Shown here piece by piece: positions 1-9,540 of a stretch of DNA of 64,000 nucleotides. The number at the start of each line of letters is the position of its first letter. Within the stretch, counting starts at the first letter, position 1. This stretch comes from Heligmosomoides polygyrus polygyrus (taxonomy: Eukaryota > Nematoda > Chromadorea > Rhabditida > Heligmosomidae). The DNA lies in assembly GCA_947396885.1 (NCBI GenBank), contig OX377205.1, forward strand, positions 68,048,969 through 68,112,968. Reading direction: 5' to 3'. The notes beneath the pieces are model-generated. The model saw only the letters and a program-made list of their open reading frames with translations. It ran no database searches and was not told the origin of the DNA. A program made the translations under genes and the position numbers.

Positions 1-405
1 CCTCAGTGGGATCGCAGTCAACCTGTAAAACGTCAAGGATACTTAGAACTTGGTTTTCAGTTCCGCTCTTCGCTGGGAGGGTGACAGATCCTGCGCAGGT
101 GCCTCAACACCGGTAATAACTATGCTTCTGGCCCTCTTCTCCGCCTCGGCGTGATCTGTAAAGTCATTAGAAATTTTCTCGCTAAGAATGTTTAACATTT
201 GTAATGTGAGAGGGTCAGTCACACGTTCAGATATTCTTTTAAGGAGACTCTCCACAGATAGCATTCTTAGTTCTGACTCCTGAGCGCCATCTGCCTGATG
301 GTTATGAGCATTATCCGAGATAGAAGGCTCCATGGCACTGCCTGCAGTCCTACGGCGATTCGAGCGGGTCATCATTATATTGATCTCAAAAATCCAATAA
401 AACAA
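1..405 (-). pseudogene. ORF1-like protein fragment of a non-LTR retrotransposon
   Basis: The minus-strand frame has a basic N-terminus (MTRSNRRRT), a polar helical stretch (SLLKRISERV, LQMLNILSEKIS) and then EKRARSIVITGVEAPAQDL. The last part resembles the 'RSIVI.G..E' block of ORF1-type proteins that precede endonuclease/RT ORFs in nematode non-LTR elements; this is recalled family knowledge, not a search. After SQRRAE the frame stops, but a neighbouring frame continues as ENQVLSILDVLQVDC up to the window edge, so there is a single-base frameshift near position 50. The element runs off the left edge. The translated start at 405 is arbitrary; the ATG near 375 (MMTRSN) looks more natural. Confidence 0.45.
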
Positions 406-776
406 CAGTCACTTATCCAGGCGCAAAGAGCGAGTGATAACGAAATAACGGCAAAATCTAAATTAGTGAACGCAGGTCAAATCAACTGGCCAATAGTGGA
501 GAGGAGAAGATGCTATTAAAGAAGCTTTGTAAGGCAGAGAAAGGCAACAGGTAGGAAACAGCGAAGTAACAACAACAGCGCTGCCGCCCGTGGTGGGTAC
601 ACCTGGTGGTACATGTTTTTCGAGATATACAAGGTCTTTGAAAAAGGTTTTTATTAGACGTTTAATCGTTTTATGCTTCGATAGTATTTTTGAAGCAATT
701 TTAGGGAATTAACTAAGCGATTACTACTTTGCATCCTTTGCATCCTTTTTGGTATAATAATAAATCTGAATAAATA
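406..776. other. no gene recognised
   Basis: AT-rich spacer between the ORF1-like fragment and the RTE 5' end. Short open frames on both strands have no recognisable domain. The last bases before the RTE are a plain AT-rich stretch (AATAAATA). Confidence 0.5.
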
Positions 777-849
777 GGTGGCGATGTCCGTTCCTCCACG
801 TGGTGCCACTGGAAACTGCTCGCTTTGTGAGCTAAGCTAAGCATGGACA
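777..849 (+). ncRNA. candidate HDV-like self-cleaving ribozyme at the RTE 5' end
   Basis: The sequence can form the parts of the HDV double pseudoknot. P1 is 7 bp: GGTGGCG (777-783) with TGCCACT (804-810), including the G1.U wobble expected at the cleavage site. P2 is TGTCC (785-789) with GGACA (845-849). L3 is TCCTCC (792-797), whose CC could pair with GG 811-812 as P1.1. P4 is GCTCGC-TTT-GTGAGC (818-832). J4/2 holds CTAAG (837-841), the motif carrying the catalytic C in antigenomic HDV. The P2/P3 boundary is ambiguous. HDV-like ribozymes at the 5' ends of RTE, R2 and L1Tc elements are established; activity here is inference. Confidence 0.6.
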
Positions 850-1016
850 CTCGAATGCAGGCGACAGGCCCTTGTAACAGGCCGGCCTACGAAGACCCAT
901 GTCACATCACATGGTGTATGAATAATCATGTTTTTCGAGATTGTGCTACGGCGTCCGCGGGAGCCGACGCGCACTCGCAGAGCCCGGCGAGTGTGGAAAG
1001 TATGCGAGTGTCCCTG

Positions 1017-2333
1017 ATGCGAGGACGGCATCGGAGGGGCAACTGAGCTAGTCCGAAAGTCCCGTAACGTAGGAAGGACCCGCGTAGCAACGCTGAATGT
1101 GGGTACGTTAACGGGCCGCTCGTGCGAGTTGGTTGAAGCACTGGAGCGTAGAAGAGTTGATTTCTGTGCAGGGCAGGAGACGAGGTGGTCCTGCAGCAAG
1201 TCAAGGGACCTAGGACGTGGCTTCAAGGCCGTTCTATGTGGAAGTCCCAGGACCACCAGTGGTGTCGGAATTATCGTCTCCGAACGATTTCGTGACTCGA
1301 TTGTAAGCGTCGAACGCTATGACGATCGGTTGATGAAGATCGTTGTAGCCGCGAAGGAGCGACTGTATCACTTCTTCTCTGCGTATGCTCCGCAGACTGG
1401 CTGCTCCGATCAAGCCAAGGATGAGTTTTGGAACCTGCTGGATGAGAAGACAGCAGAGGTACCGTCGAAAGATGTCATCATAGTCGCTGGTGACCTTAAT
1501 GGGCACGTTGGTGCTACGAAGGACGAGTACAGCATGGTGGTTTCGGATACGGATCACGTAACGCCGATGGTGAGCGCATTCTTGAGTATGCGGAATCGCA
1601 TAGTTTCACCCTGTAAACACCGTCTTCCGAACTCCCACCTCATCTCATATTATAGTGGGAGCTCCAAGTCTCAGATAGACTTTGTGCTTGTGAAGGATCG
1701 TGACCGGAGTCTTGTCACAGACGCGAAGATCGTGCCGTATGAGACGGTCACACCACAGCACCGACCGCTGATCTGCACTTTGAAGATCACCCCTCCGAGG
1801 CTGAAGCAGGTCGAGAGATGCGGTGCAGCAAGAATCAAGTGGTGGCGAATGAGAGAGAAGGAAGCAGCTGTGATTTCTCGCGTGCGGTTACCGACAGTCA
1901 CGACTGTCGACGAAACTTGGAAGAAAACGACCGACGCGATTCGTCAAGCTGCACAGTCGGAACTCGGCATTACGAAGCCTGGGCGACGGAAGGTCGACAA
2001 GCAGGCATGGCTGTGGATAGATGACGTGAAAGCAAAAGTGCTAGAGAAGAAGTCGCTTTATCACGTGTTTCTCGGCGAAAAGACGGCCGATAACTGGCAG
2101 AAGTACCAAGAAGCGAAGAAAGCTGCAAAGAAGGCCGTGGCTGTTGCAAAAGCCACTCGTTATGGAGATGTCAACGAGAAGCTCGAATCGCGCGATGGTG
2201 AGCGGTATTTGTACCGACTTGCTAAGACCCGCCATCGCCAAACCGAGGACATTGAAAAGTTTGTTGGCATCAATGATGAGAGCGGCCATCTTCTGACAGA
2301 CCGCAAAAAGGCGCTGAAGCGATGGCGTGATTA
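1017..2333 (+). pseudogene. RTE endonuclease domain (EEP fold), copy 1
   Basis: The frame is open from about 1017 to 2334. VATLNVGTLTGR (from 1083) begins the endonuclease fold; no ATG precedes it in frame, so the natural start is unclear. Visible catalytic blocks are QETRW (Glu), YAPQTG, GDLNGHVG (Asp/Asn), SQIDFVLVKDRD and a late QHRPL (His). The linker to the RT (KSLYHVFLGEKTADNWQKY, KRWRD) is also present. The frame is intact up to the SINE, whose insertion creates the TAG after KRWRD. The protein would nick target DNA to prime reverse transcription. The domain itself looks undamaged, but the copy as a whole is dead. Confidence 0.85.
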
Positions 2334-2630
2334 GGATAAGGATAAGGATAAAGGACGGCGTTACTCAATCCCTTCAGGGATGCGCCAGCGCATTCTACTT
2401 CTGCGGGATGTCGTGGAGGCGACATGAATGCGTATTTGGCCAGACAATGACTTGCGGTGGCCAGCCGATGAACAAGTCAGCGCTTTATCCTTCCCAGACA
2501 AGTCTGGTACCAATTCACCGACCCCGGAGGGATGGAAGGCTTGGTTGGTGTGGGCAGGAAATCCGAACCAGGAACTTGGTATCGAGTGCACGCGACAGTC
2601 GCGCCTCCTCCGACTGCGCTACACGCGCCC
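2334..2630 (-). mobile_element. tRNA-derived SINE (family 1), intact, with target-site duplication
   Basis: The insert is flanked by the 12-bp direct repeat ATGGCGTGATTA at 2322-2333 and 2631-2642. Removing it restores the RTE reading KRWRD-YFEEVST. Read on the minus strand, the head GGGCGCGTGTAGCGCAGTCG contains a pol III A-box (TAGCGCAGTCGG) and then a B-box-like GGTTCGGATTTC. The 3' end is a TCCTTA microsatellite tail. It is the best-preserved copy here, so it defines the family (about 297 bp). Confidence 0.9.
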
Positions 2631-2639
2631 ATGGCGTGA

Positions 2640-3717
2640 TTACTTTGAGGAAGTTTCCACTATGGAATTTCCTCACCCAGCCATCCCTTCTGTGGGTTCT
2701 GTTCACGGTCCCGTTCACAAGATCACCGTGGAGGAAACAGAAGCGGCTCTAAAGAAGATGAAGCCATGCAAGGCGACAGGACCGGATGATCTGGCAGCCG
2801 ATGTTTGGAAGTCGAAGCTCTGGTATCCTGCTGAGTGGTTGGCTGAGTTCTTCAACCAGGTAGTAAAGGAGAAGAAAGTACCGGAGTGTTGGCACAACAG
2901 TACGACGATTCCGATTTGGAAGAAGAAGGGCAGATCTGCAGACTGCTCCAATTACCGTCCAATTCGCTTGCTTTCGCACAGCATGAAGATCTTCGAGCGA
3001 ATCCTCGACAGACGAATTCGTGAAATCGTCAGGCTCTCCGACAACTAGTGCGGTTTTGTGTCTGGTTGTGGGACCATTGATGCTATACACGCCGTCTTCC
3101 CCCTGGTGGAGAAGCATCGTGAGAAACAGAAGCCGGTGCATATAGCCTTTCTCGACTTGGAGAAGGCCTTCGTACCGCGTGAGGTTATATGGTACGCCTT
3201 GCGACAACACAACGTACCTGAGGAACTTATAGAGTGGGTGCGGATGCTGTACTCTTGCCCAAAGAGTAGAGTGCAAGCTGCGGCTGGAACCTCGATGGAG
3301 TTTCCCATCTCTGTCGGGGTGCACCAAGGTTCTGCGCTTTCTCCACTTCTCTTTGTTGTCGTCATGGATGCCATTACGCGAGATCTTCAGAAGCCTGTCC
3401 CATGAACATTGCTCTATGCTGATGACGTGATTCTCGCTTGCGAAGAGAGAGAAGGTCTCGAGCGGCAGGTGCAAGCTTGGTGCGACCGCCTGGCGATGTT
3501 CGGACTCAAATTGAACGTCAAGAAGACCGAGTACCTAACGACTGACGTAAACGAGTCCGGCTCCATTAAGATTAACGGTACTGAGCTTCCACGCACTGCG
3601 GTCTTTAAATACCTGGGATCAGCAATAGCGTCTGACGGCGGTCTGATAGTTGAAGTGAACTCATGCGTGAGTGCAGCTTGGTCCAAGTGGCGTTCGCTGA
3701 CTGGGAAATCGATGTGA
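2640..3717 (+). pseudogene. RTE reverse transcriptase, copy 1, with stops, small deletion and truncation
   Basis: RT blocks in order are CKATGPDDLAADVWK, WHNSTTIPIWKKKG, NYRPIRLL, HIAFLDLEKAF (motif A), GVHQGSALSPLLF and LLYADDVILACEE (motif C, YADD intact), then LKLNVKKTEYL and FKYLGSAIASDG. Compared with copy 2 there is a TAG in place of a Gln codon at 3046-3048, a TGA in place of a Trp codon just before the YADD block (near 3403), and a 6-base loss after AF that removes the usual Asp-Arg. The frame ends at 3717 in unrelated sequence, so the C-terminal domain is absent. Confidence 0.9.
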
Positions 3718-3832
3718 TCATGTTCGTCCTTGTGTTTCCGGGTTTTCCTCTGGAGCCGGTCCTTAGTCAGAGAGTCTGTCAGGCTACGGGAGCTTGTCAC
3801 AGATCGTTGCTTGGGGCGTCTGAAACTTACTA

Positions 3833-5061
3833 CCAGGCTGTCCAATAATTCTTGTCCGAAAATTTCACCATTTTTAATTTTTTCCACTTTATTGAAAAAC
3901 AAGTCTAATCAACAATATAATCACCACTGTTATCCACAACAGTGGCCCATCGATTGGGCAGGTCGCCGATGCCCTTCGCCCAGAACTCCGGGGACTGCGA
4001 CTCGAAGAATTCCGCGATGTCGGATTTGAGGTTGTCGTAGTTGGCGAATTTTCTTCCGGCCAAATGGTGCTTCAGCTTGTGGAGCAAGTGGTAGTCGGAG
4101 GGGCCGAGGTCCGGGGAATACGGCGGATGGGCAACCGTTCCTAGCCGAGCGTCGCCAACTTCTACTGGGTCTTCTTCGCCATGTGGGGGCGCGCGTTGTC
4201 GTGCAGCAGGTGGACCGAGGCCCGTCGGGGACGCTTTTCTCGGATGGCGGAGGCTAGAGCTAATCGGTGTAAATGGAGGCGGTGACCGCCCTGCCTTGCG
4301 GGAAGGAGCTTGAAGGAAGCATGCACTTGGCGTCCCACCAGCAGCAGAGCATGATCTTCAGAAGGTGCAGGTCGGCTTTCGGCGGCTCTTCTCCGCGCGG
4401 GATCCAGACGGCACGGCAGGCGACGTTGTCGTCGAGGAACCAGCTCTCATCCCCAATGACCAGGTAGTCGAGAAACTCCTTGCGATGCAGACGAAGGAGG
4501 AGGGACTGGCAGACGGCCACGCGGCTCTGCTGTTGACGTCCGCCAGACGGTGGGGGATCCAACGGGCCAAAACTTTGTGGTAGCCCAGTAAGTTGAGTCG
4601 ATTGTGGATGGTGGACTTGCTGCAGCCGAGCGTCGTCGCCAATTCACGGGTTGTGGCTTCCGGCTTCTCCTTGATAAAGCGACGGACTTCGTCATCATCC
4701 ACCATAGAAGGCCTCCCGCTGTGCTCCCTCGAGGCTCGTGTCGCCGCTCTCGAAACGATTGAACCAGCGCCTGACTGCGCGTTGGGACACTGCATCCCTT
4801 TCACGCTCTGCAGATGTTGGCGACCGCGGTGCCTGTGTCGTTGCCCAGCAGCCACTCGTAGTACACGAACGTGCGAATTCGACATTGGTCCATTTTAGCT
4901 TGTACTGGTAGCTAGACGCGGCGCCTGCGCCTTACATACCCCTAGCGTGGAACTCTGGAGAACCTTCTAGAAGGTTTTTACACTTGCCTTATATTATAAC
5001 ACTTCTAAGGAAAATTATAGAATTTTGAAAGTTTTCGGATAGGAATTATTGGACAGCCTGG
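3833..5061 (-). mobile_element. mariner element 1, complete ends, 1229 bp
   Basis: The terminal inverted repeats start CCAGGCTGTCCAATAATTC on both ends and match over about 34 bases with a few differences. The element is flanked by TA dinucleotides at 3831-3832 and 5062-5063, the normal mariner target duplication. Size is typical for mariners. The transposase lies on the minus strand. It inserted just beyond the broken end of RTE copy 1. Confidence 0.92.
3903..4890 (-). pseudogene. mariner transposase remnant (DD34D type)
   Basis: The N-terminal paired-type DNA-binding part is readable: GRPSMVDDDEVRRFIKEKP, then TTRELATTLGCSKSTIHNRL and LLGYHKVLARWIPH. The catalytic part is in other frames: VIGDESWFLDDN (first Asp), VHLLHDNARPH (second Asp) and YSPDLGPSDYHLLHKL (third Asp), then a C-terminal NRWATVVDNSGDYIVD. 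All three catalytic aspartates survive. However, several frameshifts and two in-frame TAGs between the second and third Asp mean no protein can be made. Confidence 0.9.
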
Positions 5062-5063
5062 TA

Positions 5064-7560
5064 CATCTTATCTCCTATTCTCGGGTGTTATCTCGCACGA
5101 GAATGAGATAAGGTCGGTTGTGGTAGGAGCCAGAAAGCCAGAAAAGAAGAAGAAACACGAGCAAAACAGAAGACTATACATACAACGGCCTCAAAATAGA
5201 TTAACAAAAAAGTCTTTCTTTTTCGTAGGATTTTCCTAAAATTTTCTTAAAAGACGTTTTTGTAATAGTGAGTACGTACTCTTGTTTGTTGATGAGGAAT
5301 CGGGGAAAAGGAAAAGGGCGGAACTAATGAAGGAGGCAAAAATGGAGAAAAAATAATATATATGGTGTATAAACGAGAGTGAAGGCTCACAGAACAAAAA
5401 AGGTAAACCAAGCTAAAAGAAAAAGGGGTAGACCGAGGAAGTTTAAAGCCCTTTAGTAAATCTGCGAAGCAAATTTTCTTCTGTTTTTTCTATTCAGTGT
5501 CCTTCCTCGGAATTCAACTGCAGTGTTCACAAAACCGTCATTACAAAACTCGAAATGTGATATGCACACCCGCACATTTATGTTTCCTAAACTAGAATTC
5601 ATTAAAACTATAACAAAGAACCACCGGTTAACAACTTTTCGTTAAAGAGCAAATGTACATATAAGTTATTTCAACAGTTAAAATTATTTCTTCGGATATT
5701 TACCTTAATATCCTCCTCTGCACCTCCATCCAGCCTACCCGTCGCTCCTTTAGCACCGTCCTCTACGATTTTATAAATGAAAATGAAACACAACAGCGAA
5801 GTTACGTAACGAGGGGATTGGCCACGTACATATGCTCATATTTGGGAGAGTAAGGCCGTCCACTTTCCTGTTTTGTTAAATAGGTTTTCAAAAAACAACA
5901 TTATTATTTAAATTAAAAAATTTGCATTTCACACTTCGTTTCCGCTGTCCCAACATCTCTTCTCGCGCTCGCTACTGTATTCATCTCGCCCTTTAATAGA
6001 TCCGCAGAGAAAATTTTCTTCGGTGCTTAATTTCCTGCTCGTTCATTTGTTAGGTTTATTGCAATTACACAATCGCATAGTTGGATTCACACTTGGCTGC
6101 TAGTTGTAGTGCATTTGCACATCTTGCTGCTTCTTTTTTCCTACTTTCTCAGTTTACTATTTGTCATCCTTCTCATTACTCGATCGTGTGCCCAAAACTT
6201 TTCTACTGTCCCTGTTCTCCTTCTTCAGTTTTCTTTACTTCCTACATTCTTTTCTCAGTGCCAGGCCATACTTAAACTTAAGATTAAAATTTACATTACA
6301 TATGAAAATATTAATCAAAAAATTTAGTTTACTCCAATGCATATTCGTTCGACACATACAAGGACAATCACCAACGACTGATACAGGTACTTACACCTAC
6401 ACCACTTACCCGTACTGATGCGCCGTATGCTACTCTTCCCCCGTTCGGGGCACGCCGGCGAGAACCTCGATTCGAGATAAATACCCGGATCGGGGCACCC
6501 TGGGCAATATGGTGCACGTCTCCTTGGGCTTCCCGGGGGAGGCGAAGCTGCGAGTTTGACGCTATACTGCATAAAATCTGTATTCCGAAACTAGAGAGGT
6601 CGATAATGCGGCGTTTGCGGAGATTTATAACTTTATAACTAATTCGTTTTGTATTTAGTTTGTTAGCAGAAAATCCTCGCCATCTTTTCCCTTTGCTGTA
6701 ACAGCAAAGGGGAAGGAAATGGCGGTGATTCGTTTTTAAACGTGGTGCAGACAACACATTAACGCTCTATGAAATGTTCAGCCTAGGAAGACAAACGAAG
6801 AGCAACATATCCGACCTTCTCTTTTCCAGAGAGTGGGTCGGATTGTTTTATTTATCAGCGTCTCGTTCTTCTTCAACTAAACCTGCTGAAAAATAAAATG
6901 GTTCTTGGAATACCAATTCCTCTGGTGTTGACTTTTTCATGCTCTGAAGAATGCGAGAGACGTTTAGCGAGTTAAAGTTTACAGAGCAATCTTGATCCTA
7001 CTCCATAAGAATAAGAACCGTTATTGCTGATGCTGTTCGGTACCATCTCAAGATCCAAGGTGAGTGAAAGTGGAAATATCTGGGCTGGAAAAAAACGCTA
7101 ACTTTCTATAAGGTAGCTGAAAGCAATTGTGTAGGCCAAACACACACTCATAGATATATGATATATGATATATATTTGGGACAGAAAAGGAATATCGGAC
7201 GCATTTCTAAAAGGGAGTGGTTGGCTATGTAATAGAAGTTTCACTAGAAATCTCACAAATTAAAATGAACCTCCATGTTTTGCACCACACGCGATGATAA
7301 GTTTCTTTGGTACAGTTTGTTGCAGCGCCAGAATTTTTGATGAAGAGGTCGCTCTCTATGTATCTGGATTAAGTCTATTTCTCTCTTGCTCGTATTCGTT
7401 GTTGTACTGCAGTATTTGTTTGATGATTCACAACAGGACACTGCTAGCAGCATACCTTTACCGCATGCTGTCAAATTCAACTTTCCTTATGAGTAGAATC
7501 CGCCTTTCCGAATCGCTGGCATATGCTGTAATTTATATCGTGCTCTAAATGTCAGTCTCA
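5064..7560. other. AT-rich intergenic stretch, no gene recognised
   Basis: No domain is readable on either strand. A GC-rich block at about 6419-6560 stands out from its AT-rich surroundings and has overlapping open frames on the minus strand; it looks like a piece of an unknown repeat. Short ATATAT runs occur near 7150. Confidence 0.4.
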
Positions 7561-7829
7561 GTATCAGGTCGCCCACGTCAAAACGATTGGGAGAGAGAAA
7601 GAGCTTGAGTTAATGTGCCAGGTTTGACGGAGAAGATGCGAAGAAGCGACAGCATCAGAACAAAGAGAAGGACAACAGCGCAGCTCACAAGAGAACGAGA
7701 AGCACTAAATGTAGGTCAGGTCTCCTTAAATGGTTTTCTGGCTTGATTCACGTTGTGAAGTAAATTGGAAATAAGGTTATCGTGAACGCAAATAGGGTCC
7801 GGGAGGTCTCACAATGTAGTGTAGACCTA

Positions 7830-8110
7830 ACCTATGTCCTATTGCAGAACCGCTTTGAAGCCAGCCAGTCGCAATAAAAGCGATGAAGAGGAGGCGGTAA
7901 CCGGCAGAACGAGACAATTCTCCAAGCAGCAGTTCTGTGCAGCACCCACCGGAGAGACGTGCATCAAGAAAGAGGTCGCAGAATGGCGTGTTAATGATGG
8001 AGGTGGCCCATCTCGAGCTGCGGCGGGAGATGCTCGCCGTGAAGAACCGACTGCTGGATTTACAGATAATGTACTGGACGAGAAAGGCCAACCACCAGTT
8101 ATAGGAAAAG
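7830..8110 (+). pseudogene. possible Myb/SANT-type accessory ORF remnant of the Harbinger element
   Basis: One plus frame reads MEVAHLELRREMLAVKNRLL ending in a stop near 8104. This is a charged helix like the C-terminal tail of Myb/SANT-like transposon DNA-binding proteins. An adjacent frame gives NKSDEEEAVTGRTRQFSKQQ, so a frameshift would join them. Three overlapping frames are open here, so the coding strand is uncertain. The reason to consider it is the Harbinger transposase about 0.5 kb away in opposite orientation, the usual two-gene layout. Weak. Confidence 0.25.
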
Positions 8111-8344
8111 GAGAATGGCGCAAATAGGATGGGGGTTACCTTATACTCAACGGTTATAAGCCTTAGTAACAAACACATGTACTTGCAAAGAAATGACCAG
8201 CTCACTTCTCTATAGGTACACAACACGCAAGCACACTAGACGAGTTGCAAAAAAAAATCCGGTTTCGTACAGCACAAACTGTTGTGTAGGGCAGCCCTAC
8301 ATTGTGATCCACGCCCTATTTGCGGCGGACATTGAGTAGGTTAT

Positions 8345-8475
8345 GAGTTAATGTGAATATGACATTGCTGTTTCCGAATCAATGTGAATACGATCTTGTT
8401 ATTTGTGAATTAATGTGAATATGATGTTACTGTTTTTGAGCTAATGTGATGTTGTAGGTAACGAGTTGATGTGAT
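8345..8475. repeat. 31-bp minisatellite, about 4 units
   Basis: The core AATGTGA(ATA) begins at 8350, 8381, 8412 and 8443, spaced exactly 31 bases apart, with a fifth decayed unit near 8468. Confidence 0.8.
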
Positions 8476-8639
8476 CCTCTACGTTGCGAGTTAATTACTA
8501 TTATTGTTATTAGTATTATTTGCAACTGGTGTTGAAAACATGAATGCGGTTAAGACAAACTGTTGAAATAAAACCTTCGTTAACAGATCTCAAAGCGACA
8601 TGCTCAGCGAGTATGTGATGTGAGGATATTATTGAATAG

Positions 8640-9535
8640 AAGATAGCTAATGTTGTGACAAGACCCGCGTAATGACGTCGTGCATGAACATGCGATCACT
8701 CCCGTTGGGGTCACGCTCTTCGTTGTCGAGGTGCCACTCATTTTGGCGGTCCTCTCCAGAATACTCGGTATGGTCCTCAGGCTCACTGTTTTCAATGGAA
8801 ATGTTCCGATAAAAGCAGCATGTTAATATGGTTTCGCGGCCTTCTCTGGAGAGTACCTGAAACTATGGGTTCAATTCGATGTCATAATGGGAGGCAATAT
8901 GCTCGGCACTCTCCATGTAGTATATGGAACTGCCGCATTAACACACTGATCTACTCTCGCACTGGCACTGTTCACTGCTCTATTGTACCGTTCCTCTGCA
9001 ATCGCTAATATTTACAAACATGTGATTTTATCTACTAAGAGCACTCCACCTTGTTCAGTCCTCGGCGCATTCACGGGCTTCAGCAAAAACGTCTCGGCTG
9101 AGGAGTCGCCCAAAAGAACGCCTTCCAACTCCCTATTCTTCAACTGCCTATACAGGGCTGATGTGCGGAACACCCGCGAATCGTGTGTCGAACCGGGCCA
9201 TGAGGCAAAAGTCCATCTAATCTTCGTATGAAGTATCCACCACCATTCCGACATTTAGACAGTGGTACGCCTTCCTGCGCAGGAATTCTTTCTCATTGTC
9301 GGCAGATCAGCAATGATTGCCGTCAATCAACGACTCCTGGAAGCCCGTGTTTGCGAAAGAACAGTCTGCAAAGCTCCCCGCACTCTCCCGACTCCGACCA
9401 CCTTATGAATAATGCATCTCTCTTGTTTATCGCTCTTGCGAACGCCATCCGTACCCTCGACGCCGTTCCCTGATGGCATGCGGTTAAGCCAGTAGAGTCC
9501 TCTACATGATGTTACGGCCAAGTAAATGTATGTAC
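8640..9535 (-). pseudogene. Harbinger (HARBI1-like, DDE_Tnp_4) transposase remnant
   Basis: Minus-strand pieces in order are RKHGLPGVVD, a decayed IDG block, NEKEFLRRKAYHCLNVGMVV, then TFASWPGSTHDSRVFRTSAL and EGVLLGDSSAETFLLKPVNA. After more frameshifts come EERYNRA, RYSPEKAAK and CCFYRNISIENSEPED. WPGSTHDSRVF and LLGDS are hallmark blocks of Harbinger nucleases and include a catalytic Asp. Frames change at least three times and stops are present, so it is an old pseudogene. It would have been a cut-and-paste DNA transposase. Confidence 0.85.
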
Positions 9536-9540
9536 ATTAC

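Larger units (their letters stand above)
777..3713 (+). mobile_element. RTE-clade non-LTR retrotransposon, copy 1 (5' complete, 3' lost)
   Basis: The element has a 5' UTR, an apurinic-type endonuclease and a reverse transcriptase in the order expected for an RTE element. Its 5' end matches that of copy 2 (minus strand, ending at 25880): both begin GGT(G/A)GCGATGTCC. It is interrupted by a SINE at 2334-2630. It stops matching copy 2 at about 3713, within SLTG, so about 240 C-terminal codons are missing. Losing the 3' end while keeping the 5' end is the reverse of normal target-primed truncation and implies a later deletion or rearrangement. A mariner sits 120 bases downstream. The copy is not autonomous. 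Confidence 0.9.

Noticed and set aside
7777..8226. 149-codon minus-strand membrane-like ORF
   Set aside because: It overlaps two other open frames, its hydrophobic runs come from antisense of a charged frame, and it has no known domain.
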